Of a stretch of DNA of 52,974 bases, positions 30,627 to 39,276 are shown in pieces. This stretch comes from Nitrosomonas sp. (lineage in GTDB: Bacteria > Pseudomonadota > Gammaproteobacteria > Burkholderiales > Nitrosomonadaceae): the NCBI GenBank assembly GCA_021604405.1, contig BQJA01000014.1, positions 1 through 52,974 on the forward strand, read 5' to 3'. The number at the start of each line of letters is the position of its first letter. The stretch's first letter is position 1. Made by a program: the position numbers and the translations under genes. The notes beneath the pieces were generated by a model. The model was not told the DNA's origin and did not search any database. It saw nothing but the letters and a program-made list of their open reading frames with translations.

Positions 30627-31325
30627 TCAAGAAAGCCGGGAGGGATTATCTGAATGATAATTTGCCGCCAATTTATTGGGCGCAACACCTCGCGCGAAGT
30701 TCAGTGCTAATTTCCGATTCTTCCAGGTTCGCCGCCACCAACCGTCTCGCAACCAACGACGTGGATTGACAAATATTGGATCACATAAAGGATAAAAACG
30801 ACCTAAACGGCGCACCCTATTGACTAAATGCACTTCTTCAAATAAAGGCAAAGGGGCATGCCCACCTGCTTTGGTGTATATCTGCCGCAACACAAAAAGT
30901 CCCTGATCCCCATATGGAACACCAAAGCGACAGCGCAACGAGATCGCAGGCTCCAGAAGAAATGCCGGCCACGCACGCGGCACATCAAAACGAAAACGGA
31001 AATAACCACCAACAGCCCCTTTCTCAATCACGCGAAATATGGCAGACAAAGGATCAACCGATAAACGGGCATCGGCATGTAAAAACCATAATATATCACC
31101 GCGCGCCACCGCTGCACCCGCCAACAATTGACGTCCCCGGCAAGGTTCGCTTACCAACCGGGAAACCTGATTAATATTACAAATCTTTTGACATTGGTCG
31201 CTAGATGCACCATCCACAACAATAATTTCCAACGGCGTTTGAGGCATCCTCCGTAACTGTTCAAGTAAAAGCGTTAATTCCGCTTCATCTCGATAGCAAG
31301 GGATAATAACGCTACAACTGTGCAT
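30627..31325 (-). CDS. Family-2 glycosyltransferase, TIGR04283 (arsenosugar-associated) type
   Basis: A 232-residue GT-A fold glycosyltransferase. Motifs in order are VIIPCYRDE (donor site), IIVVDGASSDQ, SEPCRGRQLLAGA, DILWFLHADAR (the metal-binding D-x-D equivalent), GVPYGDQGLFV, PLFEEVHLVNRVRRLG, and NPRRWLRDGWWRRT. This pattern matches the rSAM-associated transferase 2 group, which RefSeq names arsenosugar biosynthesis glycosyltransferase. It has no membrane anchor. It overlaps the preceding DUF2064 gene by 14 bases and precedes arsM by 34. The sugar donor and acceptor are unknown. Confidence 0.87.
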   Translation of the reverse strand: MHSCSVIIPCYRDEAELTLLLEQLRRMPQTPLEIIVVDGASSDQCQKICNINQVSRLVSEPCRGRQLLAGAAVARGDILWFLHADARLSVDPLSAIFRVIEKGAVGGYFRFRFDVPRAWPAFLLEPAISLRCRFGVPYGDQGLFVLRQIYTKAGGHAPLPLFEEVHLVNRVRRLGRFYPLCDPIFVNPRRWLRDGWWRRTWKNRKLALNFARGVAPNKLAANYHSDNPSRLS

Positions 31326-32010
31326 TGGCTATTTTCTTTGCAGCGGCAATGTCACATACCAACTGATGTAAGGCGCGTCGCGCTGGCCGATGATCCCTCG
31401 CCAGCTGTGTAGTCAACCGCATAAAATCATCCAATTCATCAACATCAGAATCCTCCTCCAGGATACAGACTGAATGTCCTGCCGCTTGACAAGCATCCGC
31501 CAGGGCCATCGCCAGTTTATCAGTACTCCACGGCAAATCAGACAGTTCCGGCCACTCGCAGCAACTCGACATGAGCACGACGCCGCCATCGATTGCTGGT
31601 TTTAATACCGTATCATATTGTTGCAACCTTTCCCTGGCAATGGAATAGTCAGTCAAACCAAGGTTGGGCGCATCACTGCCGATATATACCAGTTGATTGA
31701 TCCCCTGACGGCGGAGCGCCAGATCCAGCGCATTTAAGCGTTGTCCTAAATTACCAGATACTTGCGGTATAACCAATGTCTGAGGTTGAAAAGGCGGTAA
31801 TAAAGTAATTGCCCAATCATAATCATTCCGGCTTGCTGGCGCGATGATTACCGGGCCAGGCCAGCTGCCAGCGTCCTCCACCGCACAAACAAGTAATGCT
31901 TCGGCGACACGCTGTGCTGTCTCAACGCCTAAATGTCTGGCCAGTCTTTGTTTGCCATGACCCAGGGACGGCCGTTTGCAAAGCAAAACCAAAGCCGGTA
32001 CTTCAGCCAT
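31312..32010 (-). CDS. DUF2064 transferase, TIGR04282 (arsenosugar-associated) type
   Basis: A 232-residue protein with a nucleotidyl/glycosyl-transferase-like Rossmann fold (DUF2064, rSAM-associated transferase 1). Motifs: ALVLLCKRPSLGHGKQRLAR at the N terminus and YIGSDAPNLGLTDY in the middle. The usual lysine/arginine after the first strand (family form: RxPxxGxxKTRLA) is kept here as KRPSLGHGKQRLA. It is the first gene of the five-gene set. ATG 32010 is used; ATG 32022 is also possible. This family nearly always travels with the TIGR04283 glycosyltransferase, as here. Confidence 0.85.
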   Translation of the reverse strand: MAEVPALVLLCKRPSLGHGKQRLARHLGVETAQRVAEALLVCAVEDAGSWPGPVIIAPASRNDYDWAITLLPPFQPQTLVIPQVSGNLGQRLNALDLALRRQGINQLVYIGSDAPNLGLTDYSIARERLQQYDTVLKPAIDGGVVLMSSCCEWPELSDLPWSTDKLAMALADACQAAGHSVCILEEDSDVDELDDFMRLTTQLARDHRPARRALHQLVCDIAAAKKIANAQL

Positions 32011-32070
32011 ACCGATTACCATTAAACAATTTTAAATACACAGTAACAACTTTTTATTTTTTCAGACAAA

Positions 32071-32099
32071 AATATATCGCATTAATTCCCGCCAAACAA
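32071..32099 (-). promoter_or_regulatory. Possible promoter of the arsM-type operon
   Basis: On the minus strand TTGTTT (plus bases 32094-32099) and TATATT (32071-32076) are 17 bp apart, about 60 bases before the first gene. I see no ArsR-like inverted repeat around it. Confidence 0.3.
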
Positions 32100-32473
32100 A
32101 ACATTGGTCTCTTAGTCGTCAATAAATATGATTCCTTACAACCTATGCACTTTTGCAGAATCATGTGCAACATCACCAGAATCCAACCCTGCAATCTCGT
32201 AAAAAATAGCCAAATCAAGAAGATCAACTGGAAACATATGTACTTCATCTCAATACAGCACTATAGCAGATCACTATATTTTTCTAAAAGAAGTAAAATA
32301 ATTTGCAGGAACAGGTAGCTGTTAATATAAACATGGTGCTGGCGGGTATGTATAGTTGGTCGATCGCCACAAAACCGGCCTAATCAGGCAGTCTACTCAC
32401 GGAACCCAACCATTCCATTATCATCGCGATACAAGGTTGACCAACACAGTCTATCCGACGTATTTTAAATCGA
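32100..32473. other. Non-coding gap, nothing recognised
   Basis: The region between the putative operon promoter and the end of the first beta-helix gene holds no convincing open frame, tRNA or terminator. It is AT-rich in its left part. Confidence 0.45.
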
Positions 32474-33940
32474 CTATAATCGTTCGAATGCACCGCGCGT
32501 TGGCGCGGAAGTATTCCGCTCATCACACAGGAAATCATTAATTAAACCGACGCGAACATCCCCTGTACCAACGAGCGGAACGAGTGGCTGCGCCTCGTTC
32601 ACTTGCGCTCGCAGCAACAACTCATCAGTAAGTGCAACCTCCAGAGAAACGTCGCCGAGACCTGCTATAGCGGGTATGGGACGGTTGATCCATGCATTTC
32701 CACCGAGCACAAACGCGCCTGGGTTCCCTAGCTTACTTTCAGTGGCGCCAAAGAATACATTGTTTGCGATGTAGTTGTTGGCGGGCGGCTCCACCCCCGG
32801 CAGCACCGCGGCGATACTGATCGCTTCCTCATGCGTGCCGGCGACTGAATTGTGAAACACATGAACCGACTCGTAGGTGCTCTGCGACGTAGGTATCGAC
32901 CACCATCCGATTCCAACACCCGCAATTACGACGTTATTCGTCAGAAGCATATGTTTGGTGGCAGCATTCGGCAACCCCCACACATCATAATCCTCCAGAC
33001 CAAGAAGTATCCCCGTACCCGCTCTGCCACCCAGTCCGCGATAAATGCGCACATAGTTGCGCGCTATGCGCACGTTAAAGGAGTTGTCGGCGTAGATGCC
33101 GGCATTCCATGTATTAACGATGCTGTTGTCCTCAACAACGACATTGGAACCATACCATACGCCAATACCCTCACCCCAGCAATCACGGACACGATTAGCA
33201 CGGATTACAACGTCGTCGGTCCAAGGGTTTGACCGGTTGTGAATGTCCGGCATCGTGCCGACACAAGTAGGCCAACCACCATCCGGAAAATTTGTATTAT
33301 TTTCGTTGACCAGTGCAATATCATGAAAATCGTTATTTTCGATGCGGATCTGCCGGCCACTAAAGCGCGCAGCCGAAGACGCTACGTGATGAATATGCGT
33401 ACCACGAATTGTTAAGTCGACAACAGGTGTGTCGCTTGCAATTCCCATGCAGCCAAAGACAAAACAGTTCCGCACCTCGAGTCCCTCGATCACGACATGC
33501 GACGCCGAATCCATAAAAATCACGGCAGAATTTGCATCTTGTATACTAGAACCGTCAAAAACAGGTTTTTCACCGTCAGCCGCACGAATATGCAGCGGCA
33601 CATCTTTCGAACCCACTGCATGAAACATCGGCTGGACGGGATAAACGCCGCCCCGAACAATGACTGTCCCGCCATTGGGTAAAAGACTTGCCGCTTTTCT
33701 CAAGGTAGCGAACGGTGCATTCCGTGTGCCGGACGCGGCATCATTACCGTTAGGTGCAACATACAACCGGTTTTCCGGGATGTCAATCGGCGGTAATCCC
33801 GAGCAACCCCCGCCAGAGGCTTCTAAGACGGTGGTTATAATGCCCTTGCCGCCATCACTTCTGGCGTAGCCACTTGAGAAAAAGACTGCCAACGCAACAC
33901 ATAGTAACAGCACATTTATTCGTTTCATTTTTAGCAACAT
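32474..33940 (-). CDS. Secreted right-handed beta-helix protein, copy 1
   Basis: A 488-residue exported protein. A signal peptide (about residues 1-27, MLLKMKRINVLLL then AVFFSSGYARS) is followed by a DUF1565-like entry segment (LYVAPNGNDAA, then APFATLRKAASLL) and a long parallel beta-helix from about 90 to 400 with coil patterns such as ASHVVIEGLEVRNC, RQIRIENNDFHDI, and NVVVEDNSIVNTWNAGIYADNSFNVRIARN. Such folds bind or cut polysaccharide, but no lyase or hydrolase active site is recognisable. I chose ATG 33940 with GAGAGAG upstream; the frame reaches further back to 34027. A close paralogue follows upstream at 34625-36088. Confidence 0.82.
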   Translation of the reverse strand: MLLKMKRINVLLLCVALAVFFSSGYARSDGGKGIITTVLEASGGGCSGLPPIDIPENRLYVAPNGNDAASGTRNAPFATLRKAASLLPNGGTVIVRGGVYPVQPMFHAVGSKDVPLHIRAADGEKPVFDGSSIQDANSAVIFMDSASHVVIEGLEVRNCFVFGCMGIASDTPVVDLTIRGTHIHHVASSAARFSGRQIRIENNDFHDIALVNENNTNFPDGGWPTCVGTMPDIHNRSNPWTDDVVIRANRVRDCWGEGIGVWYGSNVVVEDNSIVNTWNAGIYADNSFNVRIARNYVRIYRGLGGRAGTGILLGLEDYDVWGLPNAATKHMLLTNNVVIAGVGIGWWSIPTSQSTYESVHVFHNSVAGTHEEAISIAAVLPGVEPPANNYIANNVFFGATESKLGNPGAFVLGGNAWINRPIPAIAGLGDVSLEVALTDELLLRAQVNEAQPLVPLVGTGDVRVGLINDFLCDERNTSAPTRGAFERL

Positions 33941-34624
33941 TGGCTCTCTCATCATTGTAAAATAGGCAATCAAAAGATAGTCTGGTAAACAATATATCGA
34001 GCCCAACGGTGTTCCAAAAACGGGCATAACGTTGCAGAATCGGGAAATTTGACAGACTTTGCAAAATATCTTTTTAAAAGTATTGCCTATTCCGCATTAT
34101 TCTAAGATCAAAGCAACAGTGGAATAAGAGAGATCACGCCTCTTTTATATGGGACATCTGACCTAATTTTATTGCCCTAAGACAGGACATTTATCCTATT
34201 TGAGCCTGCAAGCAATTTACATTTGTTTCTACATGCCGGGACATTGGTTCAGCACTTTTGAACCCAAAATATACACAAAACCCTGGGAGCTGCAATTGAG
34301 TATAGCCGTCATCAGTGAAACAGCAGGGAAAAACTTCCGAAACAGGCTAAAGCTTTCACCACCGATCACTCAGGATGCGGGCGTTATAGGTGACACATCA
34401 GGAATTCGCCTTGACCGGCGCACGATGCAGCACGCCATATTTGGGCGGAAAGAACAATTTGGTAGACCTGCTTAAGGTACAAAGATAATACTTAGCAGCG
34501 AGTTAATATGATTGTAGTGTCGCTAGGCGCAGGTCATTTCGACGCGTGAAGATCGACCCATTTATCGCTGCCAAACCGCTTCTGACGTTAACGGCGCAGA
34601 TCATGACCGGGTGAGCGTAATCGG
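33941..34624. other. Long non-coding spacer between the two beta-helix genes
   Basis: Nearly 700 bases without a credible gene. An open frame of 91 codons at 34200-34475 on the plus strand has no family character and no ribosome binding site. I see no transposase remnant that I can name and no tRNA. AAGAG and CTCTT near 34125-34145 can pair weakly. Confidence 0.45.
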
Positions 34625-36088
34625 CTAAAACTGTTCAAATGCGCCACGTGTTGGAACAGACGCATCCCGTTCGCCGCAAAGGAAGTCATCGATCTGACCT
34701 GCGCCTGCTTTACCTTTGCCGACGAGTGGCGCAAGCGGCTGCGCTTCGTTTACTTGTGCTTGCTGCAGCAATTCTTCAGTAAAGGCAACTTCCAAGGAGA
34801 CGTCAGTGGAACCAGCTGAGACAGGTACCGGACGGTTTAACCATGCATTGCCAGCAATCGTGGACGCACCTGGATTTCCGAGATTGCTCACAATGGTACT
34901 TAAAAACACGTTATTCATAATAAAATTATTAGCGGGCGGTTTTACATTCGCAGCCACTTCAGAGAAGCGAATCGCCGAACCCCGTGTTGCGGCAATGGAA
35001 TTGTGAAATACATGCAACGATTCGTAAGTACTCTGAGATGTGGGCATCGACCACCAGCCGATACCCGTTCCCGCTATCACGACGTTATTCGCCACCAGAA
35101 TATTACTGGTGCGAACATTTGGCAGCCCCCACATCGCATAATCCTCCAGACCGAGGAGTATACCCGTACCCGCTTCACCGTTTCTGTCTCGAGACATCCG
35201 CACATAATTCCGCGCAATTCGCGTATTAAAAGAATTATCGGTATAGATACCGGCATTCCATGCATTAACTATGCTGTTGTCCTCGACAGTGACATTAGAG
35301 CCGTACCACACGCCAATGCCTTCACCCCAGCAATCATGGATACGATTGGCGCGGATAACAACGTCGTCCGTCCAAGGGTTTGCCAGATTTAAACTATCCG
35401 GTATCGTGCCGACGCATGTGGGCCAACCACCGTTGGGAAAGTTCGTGTTGTTTTCGTTAATCAGTGCAACATCATGAATCTCGTTGTCTTCGATGCGAAT
35501 CTGCCGGCCAGAAAATCGCGCCGCAGAAGCCGCCACGTGGTGAATATGGTTCCCACGGATCGTCAAATCGAGGACAGGCGTATCGCTGGCGATTCCTTCA
35601 CAGCCAAAGACCAGACAGTTCCGTATTTCAAGGCCCTCAATCACGACATGGGATGCTGATTCCATATATATCACGGCGACTGATTCGACATCCAGATCTG
35701 AACCGTCGAAGATCGGCTGCTCGCCGTCAGCCGCCCGGATATGCAACGGAACCTCCGCCGAACCCGATGCAACAAACCCTGGCTGGCTGGGGTAAACACC
35801 CCCCCGAACAATAACTGTCCCACCCTTGGATAAAAGGCTTGCAGCTCTCGCCAAGGTCGCAAGGGGGGCATTTGCCGTGCCTTGCGCAGCATCGTTACCG
35901 TTTGGTGCTACATATAATCCGGTGCCCGAGCTGACAATCGGCGGTAATTCCGGACAACCCGCATCAGATGCTTCTAAAACAGTGTCCATTACCCCCTTGC
36001 CACCAGCGCTTATGGCATGACCACTTAATAGAAATGCTGTTAACACAACGCTTATAAACAGTGCACCCAGTAACTTTGATTTTTGCAA
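34625..36088 (-). CDS. Secreted right-handed beta-helix protein, copy 2
   Basis: A 487-residue paralogue of the protein at 32474-33940. It has a signal peptide (MQKSKLLGALFISVV, then AFLLSGHAISAGG), the DUF1565-like segment and the same beta-helix coils. Long blocks are identical in both, for example NPWTDDVVIRANR, CWGEGIGVWYGSNV and ARFSGRQIRIE; the C-terminal part diverges more. I chose TTG 36088 with AAGGA eight bases upstream, which gives the same length as copy 1. A GTG at 36115 gives nine more residues but has no ribosome binding site. Its role is unknown; surface or periplasmic polysaccharide binding is the usual theme of the fold. Confidence 0.8.
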   Translation of the reverse strand: MQKSKLLGALFISVVLTAFLLSGHAISAGGKGVMDTVLEASDAGCPELPPIVSSGTGLYVAPNGNDAAQGTANAPLATLARAASLLSKGGTVIVRGGVYPSQPGFVASGSAEVPLHIRAADGEQPIFDGSDLDVESVAVIYMESASHVVIEGLEIRNCLVFGCEGIASDTPVLDLTIRGNHIHHVAASAARFSGRQIRIEDNEIHDVALINENNTNFPNGGWPTCVGTIPDSLNLANPWTDDVVIRANRIHDCWGEGIGVWYGSNVTVEDNSIVNAWNAGIYTDNSFNTRIARNYVRMSRDRNGEAGTGILLGLEDYAMWGLPNVRTSNILVANNVVIAGTGIGWWSMPTSQSTYESLHVFHNSIAATRGSAIRFSEVAANVKPPANNFIMNNVFLSTIVSNLGNPGASTIAGNAWLNRPVPVSAGSTDVSLEVAFTEELLQQAQVNEAQPLAPLVGKGKAGAGQIDDFLCGERDASVPTRGAFEQF

Positions 36089-36138
36089 AATAAATTTCCT
36101 TATTGAGAAAGTCACTGATATCTTATAAATTTTTTGTT

Positions 36139-36159
36139 AGAAGCAGTGCTTCTTTTTTT
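36139..36159 (+). other. Small hairpin followed by a T-run, upstream of beta-helix copy 2
   Basis: AGAAGC (36139-36144) pairs with GCTTCT (36148-36153) around AGT, then T6. The orientation would stop rightward transcripts, but no rightward gene lies to its left. It may only be a hairpin in the leader of the minus-strand gene. Confidence 0.3.
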
Positions 36160-36672
36160 AAAAAATACTCGGTCCCCCAGTTCCAGTCAATCAATCAATA
36201 TCCTCAGCGGGGATAACGAATAAACCACCCGGTTTTCAGTAAACGATCCATCTTATTACATCTAATTAAACGCAAAATAAAAATGGAACAAAATTATTAC
36301 CGTAGACATGGAAGATGTACTTTGAATAGCCTATGCAGAGTAGGTAAGTAAATTACATAGGCGTTCGAACTGACCACGAATGACGGTGATTATTCGGGGT
36401 ATTACGTTTTTGAGCATAGACACAGAACAAAAACCGGACGGTGGACGGTGTGTTTGCTGAACTGCATAATTTGACCCATTGCTCTCAGGCTTGCACGAAT
36501 ATCACCGTAGAAGCAGATTCATTCCGCCATATGTCAAGCCTGTCATGTCTGCGGTGCCCGCGGATCGAATAAGCAGGCTTCTGCCCAGCTTTTCATTGAA
36601 CGAATGGTTCAAACATCAAACGCTAGTTTTATTAGTATTGCTGAGCACAGCCAAGTTTTTTCGTCTTTTTGT
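36160..36672. other. Non-coding spacer with three alternating dyad arms
   Basis: No credible gene. CAGGCTTG (36486-36493), CAAGCCTG (36535-36542) and CAGGCTT (36574-36580) provide one central arm that can pair with either outer arm, as in switching leaders. On the minus strand this lies between the DUF302 gene and beta-helix copy 2, about 400-500 bases upstream of the latter. No known RNA class is recognised. Confidence 0.3.
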
Positions 36673-37539
36673 TTATTCTTGTGTCGCTACCTTCACAAAA
36701 TTTGCCAGTGCAGTGGAAATATTCTCTAAATTTTGCTCGACACCTTGTAAATCGTGCCGTTCCGCCAAAAATGAAATATCATTATAGGTAATATGCGTCT
36801 GGCCATACTGATCTTCCCAGACGAGAAATTTTTGCGGCAAATCCACACCGATACGCTGTTGATTCTGCATGAGCGGGGTGCCAGCATTCGGATTGCCGAA
36901 TATCAGCAATGTTGTTGCGCTTAAATGAGCAAATTCATGCTGACCATCCGACAGAAAGTCGATAACAAATGGAACTCGAAACCCTCGATCTGCCAGCGCT
37001 TCTATGGCATTTCTTAGATTTTCAACAGTTTGCTCAACTGAAAAAGGACTGTCAACAGTGATTAATCCATTATTTACATCGCCAAATTGTCTAACGGATT
37101 TCGCAATTTTTTCCAAATGGTGGTCATGTAACTGCAGTCGATGGCGGTCGATCAAATAGCCCGGGCCGTTGTAAAAAAAATTGATTGTTCCGTCACCATC
37201 CTCCCAAACAAGAATTTTCAGCGGCAAATCGATAGCCAATGTTTGTTTATCATGTATTAACTTGTTTTCCTGCCGTCTATCACTGAACAAGATGAGCTGT
37301 GTAGGCCTAAGATCCATTCCAACGCTTGCCGCGCCAGCTGCATGATCAACAACGCCGATAATATCGAATTCTTGCTGTTCCAGAATATGCCGTATGTTAC
37401 TTATGGCTTCGGATACAGACGCTGATTCTTTAATCAGGTCTTCTTCATCAAAAGGCTTCTGATTATTCGCTGAAACAGCGGTAATCCAGCCTAACATGAG
37501 CCAAACTGTAATGAGAACAACCGATTTACCTTTAACCAT
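36673..37539 (-). CDS. Periplasmic protein with two DUF302 domains
   Basis: A 288-residue exported protein: a signal peptide (about residues 1-24, ending in AVSA) and two DUF302 domains, at about 40-155 and 165-285. Both copies share LP-K-LVWED, followed by a tyrosine-containing strand, RH-L, and LE-I, showing an internal duplication. DUF302 domains are small alpha/beta dimers of unknown function; a double-domain protein could be a pseudo-dimer. The ATG has GGAGG five bases upstream. It is 152 bases downstream of the corA start on the same strand. Confidence 0.85.
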   Translation of the reverse strand: MVKGKSVVLITVWLMLGWITAVSANNQKPFDEEDLIKESASVSEAISNIRHILEQQEFDIIGVVDHAAGAASVGMDLRPTQLILFSDRRQENKLIHDKQTLAIDLPLKILVWEDGDGTINFFYNGPGYLIDRHRLQLHDHHLEKIAKSVRQFGDVNNGLITVDSPFSVEQTVENLRNAIEALADRGFRVPFVIDFLSDGQHEFAHLSATTLLIFGNPNAGTPLMQNQQRIGVDLPQKFLVWEDQYGQTHITYNDISFLAERHDLQGVEQNLENISTALANFVKVATQE

Positions 37540-37692
37540 ACCCGCCTCCCTTTAATTTACATTGAAAAAAAGACAATTGATGCAATCCACTGAAAAAATA
37601 GTTGCAATCAGAAAAATAACACAAAGGCACGCTAGAAACCAAGGATTGCCGTCAAACTATATATATTAGCCAAGACACACAGGGCGCATTAT

Positions 37693-38757
37693 TTAAAGCC
37701 ATTTCTTTCTTTTGAAATAGACAATTAATACAATGGGAATGGTAATGAATGCGATCCAAAGTGCCGGGTATGCCCACTTCCACTTTAATTCGGGCATGTG
37801 TTCAAAATTCATTCCGTATATGCCAGTCAGAAAAGTCAATGGGATAAAAATCGATGCAAATACGGTCAGCACCTTCATGACCTCATTCAACCTGTTGCTT
37901 GTATTAGATACGTAGATATCCAATAAATTGGACAAGATGTCCCTATATGATTCAATGAGTTCAATTACGCGTATTGTGTGATCAGACACATCCCTGAAAT
38001 ATATTTGCGTACTCTCCCTGATCAAACCAGATTCACTACGCAGCAGTTCAGCTATTAGTTCCCTCACAGGAGACAAATACCTTCTAATTGTGATTAATTC
38101 ACGTTTAACTTTTTGAATTGCATTCAACGTATCCCGTGTCGGTTCGGCTAATAAGCTATCTTCTAGTGAAGTAATTGTTTCATCCAACCTGTCCATCAAA
38201 ATAAAATTCTGATCAACAATTGTATCTAGAACAACATATGCGAGGTAATCTGTTCCTAGACTCCTGAAACGCCCATTGCTGGTGCTTATCCGCTGCACAA
38301 TAGCGCTAAGAAGATCATCCGTTTTCTCTTTAAATGTGAATACAAAATTATCAAGGATCAAAAGACTTATTTGCTCATAGACAATAGAAAATTGTGTACT
38401 TTCCGATTGACAACTTTTTAGCACCAAAAATAAATAGTCGTCATATTCTTCGAACTTCGGCCGTTGATTAGTATTGAGAATATCTTCTAAGACAAGCGGA
38501 TGTATAGCAAATATTTTGCCAATTTCGCCAACTATTTTAACGTTCGCCAGCCCCTCAATAATCACCCATGTAATGGTTTCTCGATGTTTATAATCAAGTA
38601 TTTCGTCTAATGAATGGATTTGCTTCTCTTCAAAACTTTCCCTGCTATAGTCAATCAATGAGATCTTGGTTTTCGATTCCAGAATATCGCCAACATGTAC
38701 AAGCGAGCCAGGCGGCAAACCGGCTTTATCCGAAATTTTCACAATAGACGCTTGCAT
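37693..38757 (-). CDS. corA: CorA-family divalent cation transporter
   Basis: A 354-residue member of the CorA/MIT family. The large cytoplasmic alpha/beta domain spans about 1-290. Two C-terminal membrane helices follow, with the selectivity motif GMN at 315-317 (IYGMNFEHMPEL) at the end of the first. The protein would form a pentamer importing Mg2+ and possibly Co2+ or Ni2+. The C terminus ends in the basic FKRKKWL typical of CorA. It carries the magnesium type loop MPEL rather than the ZntB pattern. Confidence 0.94.
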   Translation of the reverse strand: MQASIVKISDKAGLPPGSLVHVGDILESKTKISLIDYSRESFEEKQIHSLDEILDYKHRETITWVIIEGLANVKIVGEIGKIFAIHPLVLEDILNTNQRPKFEEYDDYLFLVLKSCQSESTQFSIVYEQISLLILDNFVFTFKEKTDDLLSAIVQRISTSNGRFRSLGTDYLAYVVLDTIVDQNFILMDRLDETITSLEDSLLAEPTRDTLNAIQKVKRELITIRRYLSPVRELIAELLRSESGLIRESTQIYFRDVSDHTIRVIELIESYRDILSNLLDIYVSNTSNRLNEVMKVLTVFASIFIPLTFLTGIYGMNFEHMPELKWKWAYPALWIAFITIPIVLIVYFKRKKWL

Positions 38758-38807
38758 CTAGACTTACCAAAAATATTTACACAGTAGATTACCTGCATGC
38801 GCCTGCC

Positions 38808-39230
38808 TCATTGCTGCGGAACCAGACGGGGCCTGCGTTGGTCATCGACCGCCACGTAAGTGAGTACGGCCTCGGTTACCTTAATGCATACCTCAACACG
38901 ACCCTCGCGCGCGCGCCGCTGTGCAAACACCGCCACATCGACAGTCATTGACGTATGCCCGACTTTAATAATCTCGGCGTAGAAACTAACCAGATCACCT
39001 ACAAACACCGGTTGTTTAAATATAAAGGAATTGACGGCCACAGTTACCACTCGGCCCTGGGCACGCCGAATCGACGGGAGGCTCCCGGCAATATCAACCT
39101 GTGCCATAATCCATCCGCCGAAAATGTCGCCCGAAAAATTCGTATCAGATGGCATAGCGACCAGCCGCAAAACCGGCTCACGTCCTTCTGGCAACGATAC
39201 ATGCAGTGTTGCATGATCATCCATTGTCAT
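38808..39230 (-). CDS. yciA: Acyl-CoA thioesterase, YciA-like hotdog
   Basis: A 140-residue single hotdog-domain thioesterase. DTNFSGDIFGGWIMAQVD carries the catalytic asparagine/aspartate region and the helix of the fold; TVAVNSFIFKQPVFVGDLVSFYAEI is the following strand set. It hydrolyses short- to medium-chain acyl-CoA, as family knowledge. It lies downstream of an acyl-CoA ligase and an acyl-CoA dehydrogenase on the same strand (46-base gap), so the three probably act on the same pool of acyl-CoA. Confidence 0.9.
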   Translation of the reverse strand: MTMDDHATLHVSLPEGREPVLRLVAMPSDTNFSGDIFGGWIMAQVDIAGSLPSIRRAQGRVVTVAVNSFIFKQPVFVGDLVSFYAEIIKVGHTSMTVDVAVFAQRRAREGRVEVCIKVTEAVLTYVAVDDQRRPRLVPQQ

Positions 39231-39276
39231 TATAACTTGATATCATCCATATCCGTTTTTCCAATGGTCGATGCGA

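Noticed and set aside
34200..34475. 91-codon plus-strand frame between the beta-helix genes
   Set aside because: No ribosome binding site, no recognisable domain, and it sits in a region without other gene signals; it cannot be supported as a gene.
36160..36672. Degenerate insertion-sequence remnant
   Set aside because: The spacer looked like possible mobile-element debris, but no transposase motif, terminal repeat or target duplication could be identified.
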